Shown piece by piece: positions 1 to 7,228 of a DNA stretch of 20,554 bases (the stretch's first letter is position 1; each line of letters starts with the position of its first letter). A program made the translations under genes and the position numbers. The stretch is from Methanobrevibacter sp. GTDB lineage: Archaea > Methanobacteriota > Methanobacteria > Methanobacteriales > Methanobacteriaceae. Below the pieces are notes generated by a model. That model had not been told where the DNA came from and searched no databases. It saw only the letters and a list, made by a program, of their open reading frames with translations. The stretch lies in the NCBI GenBank assembly GCA_016291275.1, contig JAEEWY010000006.1, positions 1 to 20,554 of the forward strand. The letters run 5' to 3'.

Positions 1-410
1 TTTGGATTATGGAAAGCCCTTACAGCAATGATATCTGCATCAGTAGAGGATTCAACCATATCTGCAAATTCAGCCACTTCTTCCGCATCTCTTGAGAATA
101 CAAGAGCCAATGACTTGCATTTCAATATATGATAATATGTTATGAAGAAAGTAGCTGCCGCATCTTTATGAACGCAACCTACCAATAAGTCATAATCTCC
201 TTCCTCAATCTCATCCAAACATTTTTCAATATCAACTCTTTTTTTAACGTAAACCCCTTCAGGATCTGAAATATCCAATATCTTTCCTGCTGCTGGATTG
301 CTTGATACAGTAACATCATAGCCCATTTGACCTAACTTGTATGAAGCATACAATCCAATAGGAGTTTGTGAAGGAGCTTCAGGACATCCAAGTAAAACTA
401 ATGCTTTCAT
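1..410 (-). CDS. DUF1890 family protein (partial, 3' end outside window)
   Basis: Reading leftward from ATG at 410-408 there is an open frame of 136 codons to the window edge. The product begins MKALVLLGCPEAPSQTPIGL and matches the DUF1890 family, small proteins of unknown function found in methanogens. What is seen is an alternating beta/alpha pattern, an early LLGCPE motif (about residues 6-11), a 'GYDVTVSSNPAAGK' stretch about residues 30-43 and 'LLVGCVHKDAAAT' about residues 75-87. Family members are about 140 aa, so little is probably missing. The start is supported by AAGTGAT four bases upstream. The function is not known; the fold looks like a small Rossmann-type protein, which is inference. 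It is the last of a leftward row (Panacea, two zinc ribbons, this gene), but a 205-bp A/T-rich gap suggests its own promoter. Confidence 0.82.
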   Translation of the reverse strand, partial: MKALVLLGCPEAPSQTPIGLYASYKLGQMGYDVTVSSNPAAGKILDISDPEGVYVKKRVDIEKCLDEIEEGDYDLLVGCVHKDAAATFFITYYHILKCKSLALVFSRDAEEVAEFADMVESSTDADIIAVRAFHNP

Positions 411-615
411 TTTATCACTTTAATAATTTTTAAATAGAAATATTTTAATTTTATTATTATTTTTTATAATAATTAATCACTTTATATTTTTGTTAATTGT
501 TATAAATAAAATTAATTAATATGATAGAAAAATAGATTGAAAATTAGAAAAAGAATGAAAAAGAATAATTAAAAAATAAAAAATAGAATGGTTTAATCAA
601 TTTTAAACATTTGTA

Positions 616-753
616 TCAGTCATCACTACTGCCACCATTATAAACAGAACCTGGTGCAAAAGGATCCAATGGATGAGTTCTCATCCAATATCCACAGTTC
701 CAGCAACGACCATCACTATCCAATGGATAACCGCAAATAGGACAAATAAGCAT
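616..753 (-). CDS. 45-aa zinc-ribbon microprotein
   Basis: A short open frame running from ATG (753-751) to TGA. The product starts MLICPICGYPLDSDGRCWNC and carries two knuckles, CPIC at residues 4-7 and CWNC at residues 17-20, each followed by Gly-Tyr. This is the arrangement of a single zinc ribbon. The C-terminal half (residues 25-45) is rich in Pro, Gly, Ser and Asp and probably disordered. AGGTGAT lies four bases before the ATG, a strong archaeal ribosome binding site. It is a paralogue of the gene immediately upstream (780-914), with 26 bp between them, so the two are likely co-transcribed. The role is unknown; one zinc ribbon of this size could bind nucleic acid or a protein partner. 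No catalytic residues are visible. Confidence 0.85.
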   Translation of the reverse strand: MLICPICGYPLDSDGRCWNCGYWMRTHPLDPFAPGSVYNGGSSDD

Positions 754-779
754 AATAATCACCTAATAAATTTTAGCTC

Positions 780-914
780 CTAAGGCAAGTATTCATCATT
801 AAAATCATCATAGTCATAATCATCAGGACTTCCAAAATGAGCCATATATCCACATACCCAACAGTTTCCTTCGTCGTCTAATTCACTTCCGCAAGCAGGA
901 CATAAACCATACAT
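780..914 (-). CDS. 44-aa zinc-ribbon microprotein with acidic tail
   Basis: A short open frame from ATG (914-912) to TAG. The product starts MYGLCPACGSELDDEGNCWV and has CPAC at residues 5-8 and CWVC at residues 18-21, again each followed by Gly. It aligns without gaps to the 45-aa product downstream through the ribbon (CPxCGxxLDxxGxCWxCGY), so the two arose by duplication. Its tail differs: residues 29-44 are dominated by Asp, Glu and Tyr. An AGGGGG ribosome binding site sits five bases upstream. It is the first gene of the pair and lies 130 bp after the Panacea gene on the same strand. Function unknown; the acidic tail argues against simple non-specific DNA binding, which is inference. Confidence 0.84.
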   Translation of the reverse strand: MYGLCPACGSELDDEGNCWVCGYMAHFGSPDDYDYDDFNDEYLP

Positions 915-1044
915 AAAATTCCCCCTATTTTATAACTTGAATATTTTATTTAATAATTATAATGATTATAGTTACATTTAAAGTTTTCTATATTTGTTTA
1001 AGAGGAAATAATACAAGAGACCATGAGATATGATAATCCATTAA

Positions 1045-1536
1045 TCAATACTTGCGAACAGAATAAAGCTCATCCCTATAGAACACATGATTATAGTCCA
1101 ATTCACAGTCCAGATTAGACAATTTATAAGGCATATCCCCTCTTTGATAAATCAACAGATCCGTAGCGCTGAAATCACTTAACTCATAAATGACATGATC
1201 GATAACCATTTGTTCCTCTTTGGTGAAGTTAAACAATGGAATCTGCCTTAAGTAATATCTTTTGATTAGGTAATAATAGTAGACCTCTTGTCTATAATAG
1301 AGATTATGAGACCGTATCAGCTGATTCATATTCTCATTGAAATGCTTAGGAACCACTCCAATTCTTGACTTCATATAGGTCTCGTTTGTTAAGGATTCAC
1401 CATACAATTCATAATAATTGAAGTCAATGAAATAGAGCAAAACCGAAATTACCGTTTTTCCAAGGTTTTCCTTATGTGTGCAACGTGATATAATGTATAG
1501 TATAATTTTTATGTACTTTTCTTTTTTAAAATCCAT
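1045..1536 (-). CDS. Panacea (SocA/DUF4065) domain protein, antitoxin-like
   Basis: A 163-aa protein when started at the ATG at 1536-1534, which has GGTG upstream at normal spacing; a TTG four codons earlier is possible but less likely. The sequence follows the Panacea domain almost end to end: 'GKTVISVLLYFIDF' (residues 26-39), 'YELYGESLTNETYMKSRIGVVP' region (42-63), an 'ELSDFSATDL' stretch in the second half and the closing 'YNHVFYRDELYSVRKY'. The family is known as the antitoxin domain of PanA/PanT-type toxin-antitoxin pairs and as the SocA proteolysis adaptor. No toxin gene adjoins it: upstream is a 250-bp spacer leading to the divergent ABC operon, and downstream are two zinc-ribbon microproteins. 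It may be an orphan, or one of the microproteins may be its partner. Domain call fairly sure, role unsure. Confidence 0.75.
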   Translation of the reverse strand: MDFKKEKYIKIILYIISRCTHKENLGKTVISVLLYFIDFNYYELYGESLTNETYMKSRIGVVPKHFNENMNQLIRSHNLYYRQEVYYYYLIKRYYLRQIPLFNFTKEEQMVIDHVIYELSDFSATDLLIYQRGDMPYKLSNLDCELDYNHVFYRDELYSVRKY

Positions 1537-1700
1537 ATTAAACACCAATCATTAATTCAATAATCAAATAAACCAAATAAAATGATTCAAATTTAATATT
1601 GTAAATTAAAAAAGAGTAACCATATGAACACTAGAATATTAGTTTCAACTTGCTATTAAAAGAAAAGAAAGAGCATATGAAAATTAATGAAAAACAATTG

Positions 1701-1742
1701 AAAATATTTATATAATATAAAATTAAAAGGTACCTATAGAAA
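1701..1742 (+). promoter_or_regulatory. TATA promoter of the ABC exporter/marR operon
   Basis: The stretch ATTTATATAATATAA at about 1705-1719 fits an archaeal TATA box. With the usual 25-27 bp spacing it places the transcription start near 1738-1742, about 45 bp before the ATG at 1787. It is the only good TATA candidate in this spacer for the plus strand. The position of the start site is inferred. Confidence 0.6.
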
Positions 1743-1765
1743 AATAATTTAAAGGTACCTTTAAA
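1725..1765. promoter_or_regulatory. Paired GGTACC palindromes, likely MarR operator
   Basis: Two copies of AAAGGTACCT lie 25 bp apart, centred at about 1731 and 1756. The second is a perfect 18-bp palindrome, TTTAAAGGTACCTTTAAA (1748-1765); the first is palindromic only in its core (1727-1736). The first sits between the TATA box and the predicted start of transcription, the second just after it, where a bound repressor would block the polymerase. The downstream operon ends with a MarR-family gene, and such repressors bind short palindromes as dimers. That this MarR protein binds here is inference. Confidence 0.6.
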
Positions 1766-1786
1766 AAAAATTATGGAAATAAAATT

Positions 1787-3592
1787 ATGGATTTTAAAAA
1801 AACACTAAAAACTATAGGAAAGCTTCTTAGCCCTTTAAAAAAGAGCATAATTCCACTTATTCTTATCGTTGCATTCCTACTCATTGATGTTTACTGTAAC
1901 CTTACTCTACCTAAATACACTGCAGACATTGTAGATGTGGGTATACAGAACACAGATTTCAATTATATAATAAGCGTAGGAACAATGATGATGGCTATGG
2001 TCTTGATAGGGGTATTTGCTACAATAGGACTTTCATACTTCTCAAGCAAAGTGTCAGCAGCTTATGGAAGGGATTTAAGAAAAATAAGCTATGAGAAGAT
2101 ATTGAAATTTTCAAACTTTGAATTGAACAAGATATCAAGAGCATCACTCATTACACGTAATACAAACGATGTATATCAAATACAAATCTTCTTAGGATTG
2201 TTCTTTACAACAATACTCTTTTCACCAATATTAGGTATAGGGAGCATACTTAAGGCAATGGAACTTGGAACCAACCTTTTATGGATCATTGCAGTGACAT
2301 TTGCTGCTGCAATCATACCTTTTGTAATAATATTCATCAGAACCGTTCCTTACTTCAAGATAATGCAGGAATTGACTGATAAGATCAACCAGACCTCAAG
2401 GGAAATATTGATGGGAATACCTGTAATCAAGGCATTCGTAAGACAGGACTATGAAGAGGAAAGATTTAGAAAGACCAATGAAGACTTCCGTTCAGTGAAC
2501 TTGAATGTATTCAGAATACTCTTAGTATTATTGCCTGCAATGACCTTACTCTTAAACCTAATGATAGTTCTCATTTTATACTTTGGAGCATATGATGCAA
2601 TCCAAGGTGAGATATTAACTGGAACAATCATAGCATTCATCCAATACGCTACACAAATCGTAATGGCATTCCTTATGATGGGAGGATTCCTTGTCATGAT
2701 TCCAAGAATATTGGTATCCGGAAGACGTGTAGCTGAAGTTATAAATACAGAAATAACAATCAAAGATGTGCCGATTGACACCATAGATAATAATCCTGTA
2801 ATTGAATTTAAGGATGTCGTTTACACTTATCCTGGAAGTGAGAAGGAAACATTAAAAGACATCAACTTCAAATTGGAAAAGGGAAAAACCACTGCAATAA
2901 TAGGAGGAACTGGAAGCGGAAAATCCACAATCCTAAATCTGATTCCTCGTCTTCAAGATGTAACTGGCGGTGAAATACTAGTCAATGACAAGAATATCAA
3001 GGATTACAAATTAACCACATTGAGAGAAAGAATCTCCTATGCTCCACAAAAGGCAATTCTTTTTGAAGGAACAATAAGGTCAAATATGCTGATAGGAAAA
3101 GAGGATGCAAGTGATGAAGAGATTGAAAAAGCATTGAAAATGGCAGAAGTTGACTTTATAGAAAGCTTGGAAGATGGTGTTTCACAAGGAGCATCCAATT
3201 ACTCCGGAGGGCAAAAGCAACGTCTACAACTTGCAAGATCCATATTGGCTGAACGTGACTTCTACCTATTTGACGACTGCTTCTCAGCACTTGACATGAA
3301 CACTGAAGCAAAGGTAAAAGAGAACCTAAAAGGCTTAAAGGAAAACTCATCAATGCTTATTGTATCACAAAGGATTTCAACAATCATGGATGCTGATGAG
3401 ATTATTGTTCTTGATGAAGGTGAGATAATAGATAAGGGAAGCCATGATTACCTTAATGAGAACTGCAATATCTATAGAGAAATAGTATCCTCACAAATAG
3501 ACCGTTCAAAAGACTTATTGTATGATAATGAGGAATCCTCTAATTATGTTCTAGATACAAGTTACCTTAAGAAAACAGCAGGAGGTAAATGA
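1787..3592 (+). CDS. ABC exporter half-transporter, degenerate-site subunit
   Basis: A 601-aa fused membrane and ATPase half-transporter of the multidrug/lipid exporter class. The N-terminal 320 residues hold about six membrane helices, and the ATPase domain follows. Visible motifs are Walker A GGTGSGKST (373-381), signature YSGGQ (472-476) and Walker B YLFDDCFSALD, where the catalytic Glu is Asp497. The switch His is Gln528 (VSQRIST). These two changes mark the non-catalytic subunit of heterodimeric exporters such as TM287/288, BmrCD or LmrCD. The intact signature would complete the active site of the partner encoded one base downstream. It acts in the cytoplasmic membrane; the substrate cannot be told from sequence. 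The ribosome binding site before this ATG is weak, unlike those of the next two genes. It is the first gene of a three-gene operon with a marR gene. Confidence 0.9.
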   Translation: MDFKKTLKTIGKLLSPLKKSIIPLILIVAFLLIDVYCNLTLPKYTADIVDVGIQNTDFNYIISVGTMMMAMVLIGVFATIGLSYFSSKVSAAYGRDLRKISYEKILKFSNFELNKISRASLITRNTNDVYQIQIFLGLFFTTILFSPILGIGSILKAMELGTNLLWIIAVTFAAAIIPFVIIFIRTVPYFKIMQELTDKINQTSREILMGIPVIKAFVRQDYEEERFRKTNEDFRSVNLNVFRILLVLLPAMTLLLNLMIVLILYFGAYDAIQGEILTGTIIAFIQYATQIVMAFLMMGGFLVMIPRILVSGRRVAEVINTEITIKDVPIDTIDNNPVIEFKDVVYTYPGSEKETLKDINFKLEKGKTTAIIGGTGSGKSTILNLIPRLQDVTGGEILVNDKNIKDYKLTTLRERISYAPQKAILFEGTIRSNMLIGKEDASDEEIEKALKMAEVDFIESLEDGVSQGASNYSGGQKQRLQLARSILAERDFYLFDDCFSALDMNTEAKVKENLKGLKENSSMLIVSQRISTIMDADEIIVLDEGEIIDKGSHDYLNENCNIYREIVSSQIDRSKDLLYDNEESSNYVLDTSYLKKTAGGK

Positions 3593-3593
3593 T

Positions 3594-5381
3594 ATGGCAA
3601 GAAAACCACGAAGAGCACCTCCTGAAAAACCGGCAAACGCTAAGCAATCAATAAAGAACATATTCTCTCTCTTGACAGGATATAAATTGAAGTTAAGCTT
3701 GACAGTTATATGTGGAATCATATCAACAGTGTTTTCAGTCATAAGTCCTCTTTTAATAGGATTTGCTACAACTGCAATATTTGATGGAATAAACTCTGGA
3801 AATATGGATTTGAATCATATAATCAATCTCCTCATTGCAATCGTAATCTTATATATCATAAGTGCAGTCTTTTCATATCTGCAAAGTTATCTCCTTCTGG
3901 ACATAACAACAGATATCAGTTATAATCTAAGAAAGGACTTAATTGAAAAGATCACTCATTTGTCAATGGCTGATTTGGACATAAACACCAGAGGAGACAT
4001 CCTATCAAGAATCACAAACGATGTGGACTCTCTTCAAACAGGAATTGTTCAAACATTCAACCAATTGTTGACTGGAGTCATAACAATAATCGGCGTTACA
4101 GTGATGATGCTCTCAATTAACTTATGGTTAACCCTTACCACAATAGTGTTGGTACCAATCGCTTTCCTGATTATAACATATATAACCAAATTCTCACAGG
4201 ATTACTATCTAAAGCAGTTAAGATACAGAGGAAACTTGAATGGGCAAATAGAGGAATCATTTACAGGTCATGAAATCATCCGATCATTCAATCAGGAAAA
4301 AGAATCCATGAGAATCTTTGAAGAGGAAAATGAGAATTGGTATGAACAGGAATGGAAATCCAAGTTCTTTTCAAGCCTATCCGGTCCTTTCGTACACTTC
4401 ATTTCCAATTTGCAATATGTGATCATATCAGTTCTTGGAGCAGTTCTCGTGCTTCAAAAGGCAATAAGCGTAGGAGACATTTTGGCATTTATCCAATACT
4501 CCAAAAACTTCACAACACCTATTGAACAGATAACAAGAATAATGAATATGATACAGACTGCAATGGCTGCAAGTGAAAGAATATTCGAGTTACTTGAAAT
4601 AAGGATTGAAGAAAACCCTTCAAAAGAGCAAATCAATGGAATTAATGATGAAATAAGCTTTGAAAATGTCAACTTCGGTTACAGTGAGTATGAGCCAGTA
4701 ATCAAGGACCTTTCATTCAAAGTCAAGAAGGGTGAAAAAATAGCTATTGTAGGAGAAACTGGAGCAGGGAAGACCACAATAGTTAAACTTCTTATGAGAT
4801 TCTATGACCTGAATAGCGGCGAGATAAAGATTGATGGAGTAAACATCAACAATTACGACAAGCATAGCGTAAGGTCTCTTGTAGGAATGGTGCTTCAAGA
4901 CACTTGGCTATTCAATGACACAATATACAACAATATACGTTATGGTAAATTGGATGCCACTGAAGAGGAAGTCATAAACGCTTCAAAAGAGGCTCATGCA
5001 GACCATTTCATAAGGCAAATCCCTGAAGGATACGAAAGTGAGCTTAACGAAGATGCAGACAATATCTCCCATGGTCAGAAGCAACTCTTGACAATTCCAA
5101 GAACCATTCTATCAAACAAGCAGATACTGATCCTGGATGAAGCAACATCTTCAGTGGATACAAGAACTGAAAAGATAATTCAGGAAGCTATGGATAAGCT
5201 AATGAAAGACAGAACAAGCTTCATCATTGCTCACAGATTGTCAACTGTCAGAAATGCAGACAAGATAATTGTAATTGAAGATGGACATATCATAGAGCAA
5301 GGTTCACATGAAGAGCTATTGGAGCAAAAAGGATATTATTACAATACCTTGAATGCACAAAGAAAGGAGAATATCATATGA
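3594..5381 (+). CDS. ABC exporter half-transporter, catalytic subunit
   Basis: A 595-aa half-transporter with six predicted helices in residues 30-320 and an ATPase domain after residue 345. It has Walker A GETGAGKTT (387-395), Walker B ILILDEATSSVD with catalytic Glu516, and switch His547 (IIAHRLST). Its signature motif is altered to ISHGQ (491-495). The partner upstream has the reverse pattern, so the pair should form one active and one degenerate ATP site, as in TM287/288. A strong AGGAGGT site overlaps the end of the first gene and the gap between genes is one base, which implies coupled translation at equal amounts. The N-terminus (MARKPRRAPPEKP) is basic and probably cytoplasmic. The likely role is drug or lipid export; substrate unknown. 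Confidence 0.92.
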   Translation: MARKPRRAPPEKPANAKQSIKNIFSLLTGYKLKLSLTVICGIISTVFSVISPLLIGFATTAIFDGINSGNMDLNHIINLLIAIVILYIISAVFSYLQSYLLLDITTDISYNLRKDLIEKITHLSMADLDINTRGDILSRITNDVDSLQTGIVQTFNQLLTGVITIIGVTVMMLSINLWLTLTTIVLVPIAFLIITYITKFSQDYYLKQLRYRGNLNGQIEESFTGHEIIRSFNQEKESMRIFEEENENWYEQEWKSKFFSSLSGPFVHFISNLQYVIISVLGAVLVLQKAISVGDILAFIQYSKNFTTPIEQITRIMNMIQTAMAASERIFELLEIRIEENPSKEQINGINDEISFENVNFGYSEYEPVIKDLSFKVKKGEKIAIVGETGAGKTTIVKLLMRFYDLNSGEIKIDGVNINNYDKHSVRSLVGMVLQDTWLFNDTIYNNIRYGKLDATEEEVINASKEAHADHFIRQIPEGYESELNEDADNISHGQKQLLTIPRTILSNKQILILDEATSSVDTRTEKIIQEAMDKLMKDRTSFIIAHRLSTVRNADKIIVIEDGHIIEQGSHEELLEQKGYYYNTLNAQRKENII

Positions 5382-5980
5382 ATGGGAAAAATAATTTAGA
5401 TGAGGATTTGAAAAATCATATCGAACAGTTTAATCCTAATAAAGTGAATAACAAATTATTGTTCCATAAATTCATTATGATAAATGAAATTCTGGATAAG
5501 AGGAATAAAAAGCAAAACCCAGAAATGAAAAGCATCACTAAGGGACAAGGCAGACTAATTGGTTTTTTAAAAAGGAAAGACGGATTTTCCACTAAGGAAT
5601 TATCTGAAATACTAAATATCAGTGTTACTTCCCTTAATGAAACATTAAATAAGTTGGAACAGCAGAATTTCATTAGAAAAGTTCCATCCTCTAAAGACAA
5701 AAGGATTTTACTTGTCGAATTAACGGAAGAAGGCAGGGATATTGAATTTAAAAATCATGAAGATATCGATATCTTTGACGCTTTAAGTGAAGAGGAAAAG
5801 GAAAATCTTAATGAATATTTGAATCGCTTAACTGTAGCGCTTCACAATAAATTCAAGGAAGAAAACCCTGAAAAGTATGAAAAGATAATTAAAAACAGAA
5901 AGGAAATCTTTGAAAAATACTTTAAGGGATATAAGCCTCATGAGGAATGGGCAGGATTGTTTAATTGTGATAAAAAATAG
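5378..5980 (+). CDS. MarR family transcriptional regulator
   Basis: A 200-aa protein whose ATG overlaps the end of the exporter gene by four bases (ATGA), with GGAG nine bases upstream. Residues about 50-120 form a winged helix: 'TKGQGRLIGFLKRKDGFSTK', then the recognition helix region 'LNISVTSLNETLNKLEQQNF', then the wing 'RKVPSSKDKRILLVELTEEG'. This matches MarR regulators, which bind palindromic DNA as dimers and usually repress the operon that encodes them, releasing it when a ligand binds. At 200 aa it is longer than the usual 140-160, with about 45 extra N-terminal residues and a charged C-terminal tail ending in HEEWAGLF. The probable target is the pair of GGTACC sites at 1725-1765. 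Autoregulation of exporter expression is inferred from gene order. Confidence 0.88.
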   Translation: MNGKNNLDEDLKNHIEQFNPNKVNNKLLFHKFIMINEILDKRNKKQNPEMKSITKGQGRLIGFLKRKDGFSTKELSEILNISVTSLNETLNKLEQQNFIRKVPSSKDKRILLVELTEEGRDIEFKNHEDIDIFDALSEEEKENLNEYLNRLTVALHNKFKEENPEKYEKIIKNRKEIFEKYFKGYKPHEEWAGLFNCDKK

Positions 5981-6039
5981 TCTTGCTAATCTAATAAAAT
6001 AAAAAAAGAATAAAAAAGAATGAAAAATCTGAATAAGAC

Positions 6040-7071
6040 TTATTTTTTAGAATTGCCTAATTCGTAAGTCTTATTTACAATAAGTTCAAATAAATTGTCT
6101 GTTTTTAACTCAATTGGCTTATGAGGATTTACTATAAAGCTTAGAGCTTGTTTGGTAATATCCTCTAAATCAGTTGTTCTATACATCAAACCATTATCCA
6201 CATAGAACTGGTCTACAGATAAGGTGTCTCCAGGATAACATGAAATGACAGGAGTCTGTAGAATAGCCGCTTCCCTATTCATTGTTCCACCTGCACCAAT
6301 TACAAGATCACATGCCTTAATGATACTTGAAGTGTAAACTGGAGGCTTGAGAATTGTTACGTTCTTGATTCCTTCAAAAATCTCTGCTTGCTCTTTAAAT
6401 CTAGGGAGAATAAGGATATTAGCATATTCCTTCAATACATCCACTACTGGAGACAATACAGATTTTCTGCAATCGGTATTCAAATAGGAAGCAAGAGAAG
6501 GTTCAGGCCTCATTAAGATAGTCTTTTGAAGTGGCAAATCAAGACCTAAATCATCAAAGACATTCTCATTAAATTTAAAATTGTTGAAGTGCATAAGCTC
6601 AGAAGTTCCATTATACTTGATGATATCATTTGGATTTGCACCATACTGCATCAATTTCCACTCATCGATAATGCTTGGGACTATGATCTTGCTGCATAAT
6701 GGAAGAGTCAACTTGTTTGCAGCCATTGCATGCTCATTATCAAGAACAAAAAGACTTGGAATTGCAAGGCCAAATGCTACCCTTGGAAGTTCAATTGAAT
6801 GCTTTGACAATGCCACATCAAAGTTTTCACCGGAAACAAGGTCTGCCAAGTCTACAACACGCTGTGCACTTTCCTTTAGCTTTTCTTCCAATGTGACTCC
6901 ATGCTTACCTACAGATACAAAATCAATATCGTACATATCCATTAACTTATGAATATCCCCGAATTTACGAGCTGTAACTAAAACATCGTCTCCCTCATTC
7001 TCAAAATACTTAATGACATCTTTAAAAAATCTTACATGAGGAGCATTTGATATATCAATCCATATTTTCAT
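6040..7071 (-). CDS. DUF354 family glycosyltransferase-like protein
   Basis: A 343-aa protein beginning MKIWIDISNAPHVRFFKDVI, the hallmark of DUF354 (COG1817). The family is predicted to have the two-domain GT-B fold of UDP-sugar glycosyltransferases and UDP-GlcNAc epimerase. The N-terminal half has the first Rossmann-like domain. The C-terminal half carries the nucleotide-sugar-type loop 'IGAGGTMNREAAI' with GAGGTMN at 259-265, followed by 'LQTPVISCYPGDT'. GGTGAT lies four bases before the ATG. There is no signal peptide or membrane helix, so it is probably cytosolic. It converges on the marR gene with a 59-bp spacer and stands alone on its strand. A role in cell-envelope sugar transfer is possible, but no reaction has been proven for the family as far as I know. 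Confidence 0.82.
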   Translation of the reverse strand: MKIWIDISNAPHVRFFKDVIKYFENEGDDVLVTARKFGDIHKLMDMYDIDFVSVGKHGVTLEEKLKESAQRVVDLADLVSGENFDVALSKHSIELPRVAFGLAIPSLFVLDNEHAMAANKLTLPLCSKIIVPSIIDEWKLMQYGANPNDIIKYNGTSELMHFNNFKFNENVFDDLGLDLPLQKTILMRPEPSLASYLNTDCRKSVLSPVVDVLKEYANILILPRFKEQAEIFEGIKNVTILKPPVYTSSIIKACDLVIGAGGTMNREAAILQTPVISCYPGDTLSVDQFYVDNGLMYRTTDLEDITKQALSFIVNPHKPIELKTDNLFELIVNKTYELGNSKK

Positions 7072-7186
7072 GAAATCACCTTTTATAAATATTATTTTAG
7101 TAATACTTAATAAATTTTAGTAATAATTTAATAGAAAAATAAAATTAAAAGAAATAAAAATCTAAAAAAGACTTATTTGAAAAAAT

Positions 7187-7217
7187 AATAAAAAAAGTTA
7201 AAATAAAAAAATAAAAA
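7187..7217 (-). terminator. Poly-T terminator after hypB
   Basis: On the minus strand, starting about 12 bases after the hypB stop, there are T runs of 5, 7 and 7 with only a few other bases between them. Archaeal RNA polymerase stops at such oligo-T tracts without needing a hairpin. The same 31-base string occurs at 9894-9924 behind another gene. Confidence 0.55.
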
Positions 7218-7228
7218 TAGAAGAAAGA

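Noticed and set aside
1549..1700. A hidden toxin gene upstream of the Panacea gene
   Set aside because: Reading both strands gave only frames of about ten codons without ribosome binding sites.
4152..4157. A further GGTACC inside the second exporter gene
   Set aside because: It lacks the AAA/TTT flanks of the promoter copies and lies in coding sequence, so it is probably chance.
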